This document shows positions 1 to 7,666 of a DNA stretch of 19,131 nucleotides, in pieces (position 1 is the first letter of the stretch; each line of letters starts with the position of its first letter). Location of the stretch: positions 1 to 19,131 of the forward strand of contig DAOWHU010000004.1 in the NCBI GenBank assembly GCA_030641245.1, written 5' to 3'. The notes under the pieces are model-generated. The model made no database searches, had not been told where the DNA came from, and saw nothing but the letters and a program-made list of their open reading frames with translations. This DNA is from a bacterium (GTDB lineage: Bacteria > Patescibacteriota > Minisyncoccia > Moranbacterales > DUUL01). Made by a program: the position numbers and the translations under genes.

Positions 1-2007
1 AAAAAGAAAAAGATAGGGAATATTCTCGTCAGGAATCTTAAAAACAAAAAATATACCGGGCGGATTTTTCCAATCAACCCTCGACATAAAATTATCGAGG
101 GGTTAAAAGTACACGCTTCTATTTTGGAAATTAAAAACAAGATCGATTTAGTCGTCATTGCTATTCCGGCGGCTTTAGTGTTACTAGCTGTAGATGAATG
201 TATTGAAAAAAATGTCAAAAATATTGTGATTATATCGGCTGGTTTTTCTGAAAGCGGGAAGGAGGGGCAAAAAAGAGAGATCGAATTGGCTAGGGTTGCC
301 AAAGAAAATGAGTTGAATATTCTTGGGCCAAACTGCTTGGGCTTTATAAACGTCGATAAAAATATAAACACTTCTTTTGCTAGAAAAGAAATTTATTCGG
401 GGAAAGTCGGATTAATTTCTCAGTCGGGGGCATTCGTGACCGGTTTGTTAGATATCGCTAAAGAAGAACAAATCGGTTTCTCTAAAATAATTACCCTAGG
501 GAATAAAACGGTTTTAGACGAAATTGATTTTTTGGAATACCTAGCTAAAGACTCTCGAACCAAAATTATCGGGTTGTATCTGGAAAATATCAAGAGAGGA
601 CGACGTTTCTATAATGTTATCGCTAAGATAACCGAACAGAAACCAGTTCTAATCTTGAAGGCCGGTAATTCTCAGAAAGTCAAAGATGCTATAATGTCGC
701 ACACTGGTTCGATGGCGGGGGAAATGGATGTGGCCAAAAAAGCTTTTCGAGATTCGGGGGCACTTTATTTCGAAGATATGGCTGGATTTTGGCGAGCTTT
801 GAAGCTTTTCAATAATCACAAGCTTTTGCAAAATGATAATTTGGCAATCTTAACCAACGCCGGTGGACCGGGAGTAATTATGGCTGACTTAATTGAGCAA
901 GCTCCTAATTTAAATTTTTATAATTTTAGCGTTGAAGAAAGAAAAGCCTTGGGGCGTAAATTACCGTTAGCAGCCTCGATCGAAAACCCGATTGATATTT
1001 TAGGGGATGCTGATTCAAAAAGGTACCAAGACTCTTTAAGAGAGTTAATCAAAATGAAAAAAATTGGAGCGGTTTTAACGTTAATAACCCCTCAGGCTCA
1101 AACTGATATAAAAAATATCTTAGAAGTAATTAAAACAAAGGAAAGTCAGTCTCCATTCCCTATCGTTCCAGTTTTGATAGGAGCGCCAACTAAGGACGTT
1201 TTTCAATTTCCCAAAGAAGCCGTGGACGCCCTAGGAAGACTAAGTTCCTATTTAGAAACCCAAAATAAAGCTAGAGAGATTAAGAAGGAGCCAGCTCAGT
1301 TCAACATTCTAGAATCGGTCAGGATTAAAAATTTTGTTAATATTGCCAAAAAGGAAAAAAGAAATGTTTTTTTCTATGAGGAGTCTTTGGAGTTAATGAG
1401 ATATCATAAAATAAATATCCTAAAGGCTTTTTCGGCTGATAAAGAAACCCCACAGTTTTCAGGAGAGTCAAAACAATTTGTAATGAAGGTTGATGATCCT
1501 GCTATTTTACACAAAATGGCTCAAGGAGGAGTTAAAACCGGAATAAAGAGCAAGGCTGAATTTCAAAAAAGCCTAAAACAACTTCGAAGAAAATTTAAAA
1601 AAGAACGAATCATCGTACAAGAACAAGTTGAAAAAGGAATCGAGATTATAATTGGCCTTAAAAAAGATTTAAATTTTGGTCCTGTTTTAATGTGCGGAAT
1701 GGGAGGGATTCTAACCGAGATTTTTAATGAGAAAATATTATGGATTTTACCAACCAAGAAGGCTCAGATCAAAAAAGATTTGAAAATTTCTAAATTAGGT
1801 CAAATTTTCAAAAAAGAAGGATTGAGCTTGGACGATTTAGCGGAAGAGGTTTACAAAGTTGGCAAAATAGGTTGGCAAAATAACTGGCTCAAAGAACTAG
1901 ATATCAATCCAATGTTTTTTTACAAAGATTCTAAAGAACCATTGGCCGTTGACGTGAAAGTAAAGATTAATTCTAAAAGCAATTATGGAAAAAAGATGGG
2001 CGCTTAA
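1..2007 (+). CDS. Acetate/acyl-CoA ligase (ADP-forming), alpha-beta fusion, 5'-truncated by window edge
   Basis: This enzyme family interconverts acyl-CoA, ADP and phosphate with free acid, CoA and ATP, giving substrate-level ATP in fermenters. The frame is open from base 1 (668 codons visible), so the real start lies upstream. A TTG at 124 would cut off the CoA-binding Rossmann fold (GNILVRNLKN, then FPINP) and is not the start. The order is CoA-binding domain, succinyl-CoA-ligase-like domain with the SHTGSMAG loop near 694-717 (position of the phosphohistidine in this superfamily), a TNAGGPG segment near 853-873, and a C-terminal ATP-grasp domain with ILHK, GPVLMCGMGGILTE and ELDINP. Both catalytic histidine contexts are present. 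Compared with the usual length of about 690-710, roughly 20-30 residues are missing. No GNAT domain is visible. Its end overlaps recJ by 23 bases. The acyl substrate cannot be told from sequence. Confidence 0.93.
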   Translation, partial: KKKKIGNILVRNLKNKKYTGRIFPINPRHKIIEGLKVHASILEIKNKIDLVVIAIPAALVLLAVDECIEKNVKNIVIISAGFSESGKEGQKREIELARVAKENELNILGPNCLGFINVDKNINTSFARKEIYSGKVGLISQSGAFVTGLLDIAKEEQIGFSKIITLGNKTVLDEIDFLEYLAKDSRTKIIGLYLENIKRGRRFYNVIAKITEQKPVLILKAGNSQKVKDAIMSHTGSMAGEMDVAKKAFRDSGALYFEDMAGFWRALKLFNNHKLLQNDNLAILTNAGGPGVIMADLIEQAPNLNFYNFSVEERKALGRKLPLAASIENPIDILGDADSKRYQDSLRELIKMKKIGAVLTLITPQAQTDIKNILEVIKTKESQSPFPIVPVLIGAPTKDVFQFPKEAVDALGRLSSYLETQNKAREIKKEPAQFNILESVRIKNFVNIAKKEKRNVFFYEESLELMRYHKINILKAFSADKETPQFSGESKQFVMKVDDPAILHKMAQGGVKTGIKSKAEFQKSLKQLRRKFKKERIIVQEQVEKGIEIIIGLKKDLNFGPVLMCGMGGILTEIFNEKILWILPTKKAQIKKDLKISKLGQIFKKEGLSLDDLAEEVYKVGKIGWQNNWLKELDINPMFFYKDSKEPLAVDVKVKINSKSNYGKKMGA

Positions 2008-3694
2008 GAAGAAAGCTAAGAAAATGGGAGGCTGCTTTTCGGGGCTGGAAAATATTACTGAACAAATTTTATTAAATAGAGGTTTCAAAAATGAGAAAGA
2101 ACTCGAAACTTTTTTTGTCCCTAATTATGACAAGGATCTTCACGATCCATTTCTATTGAATGATATGAACAAGGCCATCGAGAGAGTTCTAGGGGCTCAA
2201 AAAAATAAAGAAAAAATTTGTATTTACGGAGATTACGATGCAGACGGCGTGACTTCTTCGGCTTTAATGACAAGCTTTTTAACGGAAGAACTGAAAATGA
2301 ATCCCTTTTCCTATATTCCTGATCGAGAAGAAGAGGGTTACGGTTTGAATAAAAAATCAATTGATTATGTTGAAAAACAAGGGGCCACTTTAATAATAAC
2401 GGTTGATTGTGGGGTTACTAATGTCAAAGAAATCGACTATGCCAATGACAAAAATATTGACGTTATTGTTTTAGACCATCACAATGTCTTGGATGAAATA
2501 CCCAAAGCCTTAGCAATTATTGATCCCAAAAATCCAGCTGAAAAAAAATATCCCTTTCGAGAATTAGCGGGAGTCGGAGTGGCTTTTAAATTTTTGCAAG
2601 GGCTAACGACTAAAAGTCAAGAAGTTAACGAAGAAAAGCTGAAATGGTATTTGGATTTAGTGGCGATTGGAACAGTGGCAGATTGCGTTCCGTTGTTAGA
2701 TGAAAACCGAACTTTGGTTAAATTTGGCTTGATGGTTTTAGCCAAGACCAAACGAGTGGGATTAAGGCAACTTTTTCAAATTGGTCGAATGAAAATTGGA
2801 GAGGGAGATTTGCCAACGGCTCAACAAATTGCTTTTCAGGTGGCGCCTCGAATTAATGCGGCTGGTAGAATGAAACATGCCAGTATCGCTTATGAACTTT
2901 TGACAGAGAAATCCGAAATCAAAGCCAACAAATTGGCCCAAGAAATGGAGCTTCAAAACAAGAAACGTCAAAAAATAACAGCTGACGTTATTAAGGGAGT
3001 CAAAAAGGAAATTGAGGCTTTGAAAAAAATTCCCAAGATTATTATTAGAACTTCTTCTGAATGGAAGATTGGAATTGTGGGTTTAAGTGCCGGGAGATTA
3101 GTTGAAGAATATGATCGACCAGTGATTCTCCTTCAGGAAAAGAATGGTTTTTACAGAGGGTCGGGGCGTTCTATTCCAGGCTTTAATCTAGTTGAAGCTC
3201 TTCAGAAACAAAAGAAATTTCTAGTAAAGTATGGCGGTCATGATCAAGCGGCCGGTTTGACAGTCTCTAAAGAAAATTTTCCAAAGTTTGAGAAAGCTAT
3301 TTTGAAAGAGGCTCAAAATAAGTTTCCAAAAAATAATTTTAAAGTTATTCTAGTAGAGGCTGAATTGAAAATAGACGAAATTAGCAAAAAACTTTGTGAG
3401 GAAATTTCGATGCTAGAGCCTTTCGGGAAAGGCAATGAATTGCCAATTTTGTTATTAAAGAAAGGAAAAGTGGTTGATAAGAGGTTGCTTGGTAACGGTG
3501 AGAAACATCTAAAGCTTTGGATTGGAAATAAGGACTGTTCGGAAACTTTTGAAGCAATCGGTTTTAGTCTGGGCGAAAATTCTGAACAAATTAAAATAGG
3601 TGGAGAGGTGGATTTACTTTTTAATTTAGAAAAAAACAATTGGAATGGAAACGATGGAATGCAACTAAAAATAATTGATTATAAAAAATCATAG
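1985..3694 (+). CDS. recJ: Single-stranded-DNA-specific 5'-3' exonuclease RecJ
   Basis: RecJ degrades 5' single-stranded ends in recombinational and mismatch repair. The 569-residue length is normal. DHH-family motifs appear in order: YGDYDADG at 81-88 (motif I), DCG at 141-143, LDHH at 163-166 and AIGTVADCVPL at 227-237. These are followed by INAAGRMKHA, the DHHA1 parts KIGIVGLSAGRL and GSGRSIPGF, then YGGHDQAAG, and a C-terminal OB-like region. The metal-binding Asp and His residues all look intact. The ATG at 1985 is preferred because the resulting N-terminus (MEKRW) matches the conserved Trp near the start of RecJ, although it overlaps the upstream gene by 23 bases. An ATG at 2024 is the alternative. 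No Shine-Dalgarno is visible. The stop lies inside a 14-base palindrome (3692-3705). Confidence 0.96.
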   Translation: MEKRWALKKKAKKMGGCFSGLENITEQILLNRGFKNEKELETFFVPNYDKDLHDPFLLNDMNKAIERVLGAQKNKEKICIYGDYDADGVTSSALMTSFLTEELKMNPFSYIPDREEEGYGLNKKSIDYVEKQGATLIITVDCGVTNVKEIDYANDKNIDVIVLDHHNVLDEIPKALAIIDPKNPAEKKYPFRELAGVGVAFKFLQGLTTKSQEVNEEKLKWYLDLVAIGTVADCVPLLDENRTLVKFGLMVLAKTKRVGLRQLFQIGRMKIGEGDLPTAQQIAFQVAPRINAAGRMKHASIAYELLTEKSEIKANKLAQEMELQNKKRQKITADVIKGVKKEIEALKKIPKIIIRTSSEWKIGIVGLSAGRLVEEYDRPVILLQEKNGFYRGSGRSIPGFNLVEALQKQKKFLVKYGGHDQAAGLTVSKENFPKFEKAILKEAQNKFPKNNFKVILVEAELKIDEISKKLCEEISMLEPFGKGNELPILLLKKGKVVDKRLLGNGEKHLKLWIGNKDCSETFEAIGFSLGENSEQIKIGGEVDLLFNLEKNNWNGNDGMQLKIIDYKKS

Positions 3695-3705
3695 TATTAA
3701 TACTA
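3692..3705. repeat. 14-base palindrome at the recJ stop
   Basis: TAGTATTAATACTA is a perfect palindrome that includes the recJ TAG. Its arms are the ATACT core of the heptad repeat family seen elsewhere in the window, in head-to-head orientation. It is too AT-rich and lacks the T-tract expected of a good terminator. Confidence 0.5.
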
Positions 3706-3724
3706 ATATTAAAAAAACAAAAAT

Positions 3725-3898
3725 ATGCCGAGAAGAAATTTAGAAAATCGTAATATTCGTAAAATTTTTAAAAGTGGAAAATGCTATTGTATTAGCTTGC
3801 CAATCGGAATGGTACGAGAGCTAAAATGGAGAGAAAAACAAAAGCTTCAGGTAAAGCGAGTCAGAGGCGGACTATCAGTCAAAGACTGGAAAAAATAG
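3725..3898 (+). CDS. Small AbrB/SpoVT-type (swapped-hairpin) DNA-binding protein
   Basis: This gene encodes 57 residues starting MPRRNLENRNIRKIFKSG and ending KDWKK. The pattern (a KSG turn, then CISLPIGMVRELKW, REKQKLQVKRV and a short final strand) matches the AbrB/MazE/SpoVT swapped-hairpin fold, in which two chains form one DNA-binding barrel. In such proteins the segment equivalent to ISLPIGMVREL carries the strand-helix step. Small stand-alone members of this kind are common in Parcubacteria-like genomes. The gene begins 30 bases after recJ and is probably co-transcribed. It has no toxin partner next to it, so an antitoxin role is unlikely, and a transcriptional regulator is more plausible. 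No Shine-Dalgarno is seen. It is immediately followed by a heptad repeat array. Confidence 0.72.
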   Translation: MPRRNLENRNIRKIFKSGKCYCISLPIGMVRELKWREKQKLQVKRVRGGLSVKDWKK

Positions 3899-3917
3899 AA
3901 ATTTCTTAAGCTAAGAC

Positions 3918-3950
3918 ATACTAAATACTGAATACTTAATACTTAATACT
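3918..3950 (+). repeat. Heptanucleotide array, consensus ATACTNN, 4.7 units
   Basis: Units start at 3918, 3925, 3932, 3939 and 3946, each beginning ATACT with two variable bases, at an exact period of 7. It is one of four such arrays in the window, all just after a gene end. Function unknown. Confidence 0.85.
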
Positions 3951-3959
3951 GCTTTGGCC

Positions 3960-3988
3960 TTGACACAAACTCAAAATTGCCTTAATAT
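3960..3988 (+). promoter_or_regulatory. Sigma70-type promoter of the infA ribosomal operon
   Basis: TTGACA at 3960-3965 and TATAAT-like TAATAT at 3983-3988 are separated by 17 bases, near-perfect consensus. The predicted start is about 3995, which leaves a leader of about 108 bases before infA. It sits just downstream of the heptad array. Confidence 0.8.
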
Positions 3989-4018
3989 TTTATTTATCAA
4001 ACAAGAAAAGCTTAGATT

Positions 4019-4067
4019 TGATGCCAGTCAACGGTTTCATTTTATCGTTGTTTTGTTCGTGGCATTA
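4019..4067 (+). promoter_or_regulatory. Nested stem-loop in the infA operon leader
   Basis: An outer 8-pair stem joins TGATGCCA (4019-4026) to TGGCATTA (4060-4067, one G-U pair). It encloses an inner 7-pair stem, CAACGGT (4029-4035) with ATCGTTG (4044-4050). It ends 35 bases before the infA ATG, in the right place for a leader regulated by a ribosomal protein. There is no poly-U tract. The pairing was seen by eye and its regulatory role is inferred. Confidence 0.45.
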
Positions 4068-4102
4068 TTAATAGATATTGTCTTTAAATTATAATTCAAT
4101 AG

Positions 4103-4315
4103 ATGAATAAAGAAATCGTCCAATTAGAAGGAGAGATCGTAGAGCTGTTGCCAAGCACGATGTTTCGAGTAAAATTAGAAAATGGACATATAATTTTAGC
4201 GCATATTTCTGGTAAAATGAGAATTCATTTTATTAAACTGATGCCAGGAGATAAAGTGGAATTAGAAATGAGCCCGTATGATCTAACTAAGGGAAGGATT
4301 ACCAAACGGTTGTAA
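4103..4315 (+). CDS. infA: Translation initiation factor IF-1
   Basis: IF-1 binds the A site of the 30S subunit and helps IF-2 and IF-3 in initiation. The 70-residue product is a single S1-like OB fold: EGEIVELLPSTMFRVKLENG, then ILAHISGKMR, the conserved PGDKVELEMSPYDL and a basic GRI end. Its length is within one or two residues of the family norm. It is the first gene after a strong promoter and heads the usual infA-rpmJ-rpsM-rpsK-rpsD-rpoA-rplQ cluster. No Shine-Dalgarno is present, and the bases before ATG are AT-rich. Confidence 0.97.
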   Translation: MNKEIVQLEGEIVELLPSTMFRVKLENGHIILAHISGKMRIHFIKLMPGDKVELEMSPYDLTKGRITKRL

Positions 4316-4326
4316 CAAGGATTATC

Positions 4327-4361
4327 TTCAATTAGTATTTTGCAATAAAATAATAATTGAA
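4327..4361 (+). other. AT-only hairpin between infA and rpmJ
   Basis: TTCAATTA (4327-4334) pairs with TAATTGAA (4354-4361), and TATTTT (4336-4341) pairs with AAAATA (4347-4352) around the loop GCAAT. This gives 14 pairs with one mismatch. It could be an RNA processing or weak attenuation site, but it is not a classical terminator because it lacks GC pairs. Confidence 0.4.
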
Positions 4362-4399
4362 AATAGCCTCATCAAATTTTTAAGATTTAAAAAGGAGAG

Positions 4400-4513
4400 A
4401 TGAAAGTTAAAGCTTCAGTAAAAAAAAGGTGCGAGCATTGCAAAATCGTAAGACGACGAGGGAAAGTTTATGTTATCTGTAAAAATCCTAGACACAAACA
4501 ACGCCAAGGTTAA
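4400..4513 (+). CDS. rpmJ: 50S ribosomal protein L36, zinc-binding form
   Basis: This 37-residue protein begins MKVKASVKKRCEHCK and ends RHKQRQG. It has the full zinc ribbon (Cys11, Cys14, Cys27, His32) of C+ type L36. It lies between infA and rpsM, the normal place. A purine tract AAAGGAGAG (4391-4399) precedes the ATG directly, which is close for a standard Shine-Dalgarno but clearly stronger than those of its neighbours. Confidence 0.96.
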   Translation: MKVKASVKKRCEHCKIVRRRGKVYVICKNPRHKQRQG

Positions 4514-4554
4514 CTCTCTATATAAAACCTTACAAACTTTTAAACTAAATATAT

Positions 4555-4911
4555 ATGACTGTAAGAATTGCCCGAGTAACAATCCCAGAAGAAAAAAGAG
4601 CAGAAATTGCTTTAACTTATATTTATGGAATTGGAAAATCCAGCGCTAACCAAATTTTAGCTAAACATAAAATTGATAAAAATAAGAAGATTAAGGATTT
4701 AAGCGAAGTTGATATTAATGCTTTGCGACAAGAAATTGAAAATACCTATACTTTAGAGGGAGAACTTAAACGACAGAAGCAAATGAACATTAAACGACTT
4801 AAGGAAATAAGTAGCTATCGAGGAACTCGACATCAAAATGGGTTACCTCTGCGAGGTCAACGAACCAAAACCAATGCTCAAACTGCTAAAAAATTCAGGA
4901 AAAGACGGTAA
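4555..4911 (+). CDS. rpsM: 30S ribosomal protein S13
   Basis: S13 sits in the head of the small subunit and contacts the P-site tRNA and the B1 bridges. The 118-residue chain has the expected N-terminal RIARVTIPEEKR, the helix-hairpin-helix YIYGIGKSSANQIL, and the basic C-terminal tail RGTRHQNGLPLRGQRTKTNA. The length is normal. It follows rpmJ by 41 bases with no visible Shine-Dalgarno. Confidence 0.97.
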   Translation: MTVRIARVTIPEEKRAEIALTYIYGIGKSSANQILAKHKIDKNKKIKDLSEVDINALRQEIENTYTLEGELKRQKQMNIKRLKEISSYRGTRHQNGLPLRGQRTKTNAQTAKKFRKRR

Positions 4912-4937
4912 TTCATAATAAATTAATTTTAAAGAAG

Positions 4938-5546
4938 ATGGCTGAGAAAGAGCAAGCTAAGGATACTACAACCGAAGAGAAAAAAGAGAAAACTCCAAAA
5001 GCTTCAGCTTCTAAGAAGAAGACTGTTTTAAAGATTACTGAAAGCGAAAAGAAAACTGGAGAGAAAGAGGCCAAAGAAGCTAAGGAGGCCATTGCAGAAT
5101 TTAAAATGGAAGGATCACTTGAAATGCCCGTTAAAACTGTTGCCAAAAACACTTCTGGTAAATTTATTCAGAAGCAGAAAAAACGAAAGGTCCGAAGGCA
5201 AGTTCAAAAAGGGCAGGCTTACATTAAAGCCACTTACAATAATACTCTAGTAACTTTAGCCGATATGCATGGTAATGTTTTAGCCTGGTCTTCTTCTGGT
5301 TACTTAGGTTTCAAGGGGGCTAAAAAAGCCACTACTTATGCGGCTGGTCAAGTTGTTTTGGATGTGACTGAAAAAGTTCAAAAATATGGGTTGAAAAACC
5401 TAGATGTTTATGTTAAAGGAGTAGGTTCAGGAAGAGAAGCAGCCGTTAGAACATTAGCTCAAAAAGGTTTTAATTTAAATATGATTAAAGATCGAACTCC
5501 GATTCCTCATAATGGTTGTCGGCCTCGAAAACCAAGACGGGTTTAA
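4938..5546 (+). CDS. rpsK: 30S ribosomal protein S11 with a long charged N-terminal extension
   Basis: S11 lies on the platform of the 30S subunit near the E site. Residues from about 92 on are canonical: AYIKATYNNTLVTLADMHGN, then SSSGYLGFKGAKKATTYAAG, VKGVGSGREAAVRTL and the C-terminal DRTPIPHNGCRPRKPRRV. Typical S11 is about 125-130 residues, and this one is 202. The additional 70 or so residues are rich in Lys, Glu and Ala and predicted to be disordered or helical. The ATG at 4938 is 26 bases after rpsM, fitting the operon. In-frame ATGs at 5106 (residue 57) or residue 63 would give a protein nearer normal size and cannot be excluded. No Shine-Dalgarno decides between them, though AAAGAAG precedes 4938. 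Confidence 0.95.
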   Translation: MAEKEQAKDTTTEEKKEKTPKASASKKKTVLKITESEKKTGEKEAKEAKEAIAEFKMEGSLEMPVKTVAKNTSGKFIQKQKKRKVRRQVQKGQAYIKATYNNTLVTLADMHGNVLAWSSSGYLGFKGAKKATTYAAGQVVLDVTEKVQKYGLKNLDVYVKGVGSGREAAVRTLAQKGFNLNMIKDRTPIPHNGCRPRKPRRV

Positions 5547-5566
5547 TAATATAGTTATATACAAAG

Positions 5567-6208
5567 ATGGCGATAAATCAAAGGAACAAATGTAGGTTAT
5601 GTCGAAGAGCGGGGGAAAAGCTTTTTCTTAAAGGTGACCGATGCGCGACTCCGAAGTGTGCGATGATCAAGCGACCATATCCACCCGGTATTCATGGGGC
5701 AAAAGGAAGCAGTAGAGGGAGAGGATTAACTGAGTATGGGAAGCAACTTCAACAAAAACAAAAAGTGAAAAGGATATACGGAGTGACTGAGAAACAATTT
5801 CGAAAACATTTAAATGAGGCCATCAAGCAAAAAGGAATAGCAGGGGATAATCTAGTCACTAAGTTGGAATCAAGACTGGACAATGTGATTTTCAGAATGA
5901 ACTTAGCTTCTTCTAGAGCGGCTGCTCGAAATTTAGTTAGTCACGGACATTTCCAGGTTAATGGAAAAAATCTAAATATTCCCTCTGCTTACGTTGAGCT
6001 TGGAGATAAAATTACGGTTAAGAAAAATAAATTAGAGAAAAATTACTTTGTTAATAAACAGACTGTATTAAAAAAGAATTTAGAAATACCAGGTTGGGTA
6101 GCTTTTGATCCTAAAAAAATGTCAGGGGAAATAGTATCAATGCCCAACAAAGACGATGTTAATATCAGTGTTGATATTCAAGAGGTGGTTGAATTTTATT
6201 CTAGGTAA
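5567..6208 (+). CDS. rpsD: 30S ribosomal protein S4, zinc-binding form
   Basis: S4 is a primary 16S rRNA binder that starts assembly of the 30S body, and in many bacteria it also represses the alpha operon. The 213-residue protein starts with a four-cysteine zinc site (CRLC, then CATPKC), continues with RPYPPGIHG and YGKQLQQKQKVKRIYGV. It has the S4 RNA-binding domain LESRLDNVIFRMNLASSRAAARNLVSHGHFQVNGK and a C-terminal region ending EVVEFYSR. Length is normal. It lies 20 bases after rpsK and upstream of rpoA. It is the natural candidate for a regulator acting on the leader hairpin at 4019-4067, but nothing in the sequence proves this. Confidence 0.97.
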   Translation: MAINQRNKCRLCRRAGEKLFLKGDRCATPKCAMIKRPYPPGIHGAKGSSRGRGLTEYGKQLQQKQKVKRIYGVTEKQFRKHLNEAIKQKGIAGDNLVTKLESRLDNVIFRMNLASSRAAARNLVSHGHFQVNGKNLNIPSAYVELGDKITVKKNKLEKNYFVNKQTVLKKNLEIPGWVAFDPKKMSGEIVSMPNKDDVNISVDIQEVVEFYSR

Positions 6209-6228
6209 ATTATTTACATATATAATAA

Positions 6229-6251
6229 GAAACTGCTTTAAAAGTAGTTTT
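6229..6251 (+). other. Hairpin between rpsD and rpoA
   Basis: AAACTGCTT (6230-6238) pairs with AAGTAGTTT (6242-6250) around a three-base loop, with one G-U pair, extended by a G-U at 6229/6251. There is no adequate poly-T run after it. It could affect RNA stability between ribosomal genes and rpoA. Confidence 0.4.
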
Positions 6252-6274
6252 ACTAAAGATTAATTTTAAAAGAA

Positions 6275-7219
6275 ATGCTTCTAATAACACCTCCAAATAA
6301 ACCTCGATTTGAAAAAATCGATAATCAAACTTCTCGTTTTTTAATCGAGGGTTGTCATCCTGGTTACGGAACAACTCTTGGCAACGCCTTAAGAAGAGTT
6401 TTGTTGTCTTCACTAACCGGCGCGGCTGTAACTGAAATCAAAATTAAGGGCGTTACTCATGAATTTGATAATATCGATGACGTTAAAGCAGACATTGGGC
6501 AGATAATGTTAAATCTTAAAAAAACTTGTTTTCGACTTCAGGAAGCGGAAAGTGCTAAAGTTTTATTAAAGATTAAAGGAATCAAAGAGGTCGCAGCGAA
6601 GGACATTAAAACTAGCTCAGAAGTTGAAATCTCTAATCCAGAACAACACCTTGCTAGTTTAACTTCCAATAAGGCTGAATTAGAAATTGAAATAACGATC
6701 GAAAAAGGAATTGGTTATGTAGCCGTGGAACAACGAGAAAGAAAAGAAAAGGAATTAGGAGCGATTGCTATCGATGCTCTTTTTAGCCCGATTGAAAAAG
6801 TGAACTTCAAAGTAGAAGATATGCGAGTTGGAAAACGAACTGATTATGATCGAATTATTTTAGAAGTTAGAACTGACGGAACAATCACCCCCGAAGAGGC
6901 TTACCAAGAAGCTGTAAGAGTTTTGATGGATCAATTTAGTGCGATCACAGAGATGGAAGCCTATAAAGAAGTAACGGAAAAAGTAGAAAAGAAAGTAGAA
7001 AAGAAAGACGTCGGTAAAAAAGATTTTGAAATATCAGCTTTAGAGCTTTCGACTAGGATCCATAATGTATTGGAATCAAACGAGCTTACTAAGGTTTCCG
7101 AAGTAGCCAAGTTATCAGAAAAAGAACTGCGAAATCTTAGTGGAATGGGGAACAAGGGCGTAGAAGAGATTAAGGATTCTATGGAGAGATTTGGATATTC
7201 ATTGGAAAAGAAGGATTAA
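6275..7219 (+). CDS. rpoA: DNA-directed RNA polymerase subunit alpha
   Basis: The alpha dimer nucleates RNA polymerase assembly and its C-terminal domain contacts UP elements and activators. The 314-residue chain has the N-terminal assembly domain (ESCHPGYGTTLGNALRRVLL-like segment at about 25-45, GYVAVEQRE, TDYDRIILEVRTDGTITPEEA). Then comes a Lys/Glu linker (about 230-250) containing a VEKKVEKK duplication. The C-terminal domain follows (ISALELSTRIHNVLESNEL, then LRNLSGMGNKGVEEIKDSM). In the DNA-binding helix the residues matching E. coli Arg265 and Asn268 are kept (STRIHN), so UP-element binding is plausible, while the Cys269 and Ser299 equivalents differ (Val, Gly). Start at 6275 follows AAAAGAA. 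The gene is in its usual place before rplQ. Confidence 0.97.
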   Translation: MLLITPPNKPRFEKIDNQTSRFLIEGCHPGYGTTLGNALRRVLLSSLTGAAVTEIKIKGVTHEFDNIDDVKADIGQIMLNLKKTCFRLQEAESAKVLLKIKGIKEVAAKDIKTSSEVEISNPEQHLASLTSNKAELEIEITIEKGIGYVAVEQRERKEKELGAIAIDALFSPIEKVNFKVEDMRVGKRTDYDRIILEVRTDGTITPEEAYQEAVRVLMDQFSAITEMEAYKEVTEKVEKKVEKKDVGKKDFEISALELSTRIHNVLESNELTKVSEVAKLSEKELRNLSGMGNKGVEEIKDSMERFGYSLEKKD

Positions 7220-7237
7220 TTTTAAAAACTGATTAGT

Positions 7238-7666
7238 ATGAAGAAAAGGATAAAAAGCCGGAGTCTTGGAAGAGAGAAGGATCAAAAGAAAGCCTTGATG
7301 AGGACACTCCTTGTTAGTCTTATCGAAAATAAGAAAATTGTTACAACTTTAGCTAAGGCTAAGGAGTTAAAACCTTACGCAGAGAAAAAACTTTCTTTGG
7401 CGAAGGCTGGATTAGAAAATAGCGAGAGTCAGAAAATTTCCAAGACCAGAATTTTGAAAAAAGTTTTGCCTATTAAATTTGTGCAGGAGCTTTTTTTAAT
7501 CGCCAAGGTTGCTAAAAGAGAAGGCGGTTATACTAGAATTATTAAACTAATGCCTAGAAAAAGTGATTCTGCGGAAATGGCTTTGATCGAATGGGTCGAC
7601 GAGGTTGAAAAAACTTCAGAGAAGAAAATTTCAGATAAAAAGAAAAAGACTAATAAAACTAAGTAA
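7238..7666 (+). CDS. rplQ: 50S ribosomal protein L17
   Basis: L17 sits at the base of the 50S subunit near the exit tunnel. Residues 1-125 match the family: SLGREKDQKKALMRTLLVSL, then ENKKIVTTLAKAKELKPYAEK, KREGGYTRIIKLMPRKSDSAEMALIEWV. The 142-residue length includes a lysine-rich tail (from about 125 to the end), probably rRNA-contacting and disordered. Its TAA directly abuts the ATG of rplM with no spacer, suggesting translational coupling. Confidence 0.96.
   Translation: MKKRIKSRSLGREKDQKKALMRTLLVSLIENKKIVTTLAKAKELKPYAEKKLSLAKAGLENSESQKISKTRILKKVLPIKFVQELFLIAKVAKREGGYTRIIKLMPRKSDSAEMALIEWVDEVEKTSEKKISDKKKKTNKTK

Noticed and set aside
3918..3950. CRISPR or minisatellite interpretation of the heptad arrays
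   Set aside because: The period is 7 bases without spacers, so this is not CRISPR. No cas genes are present.
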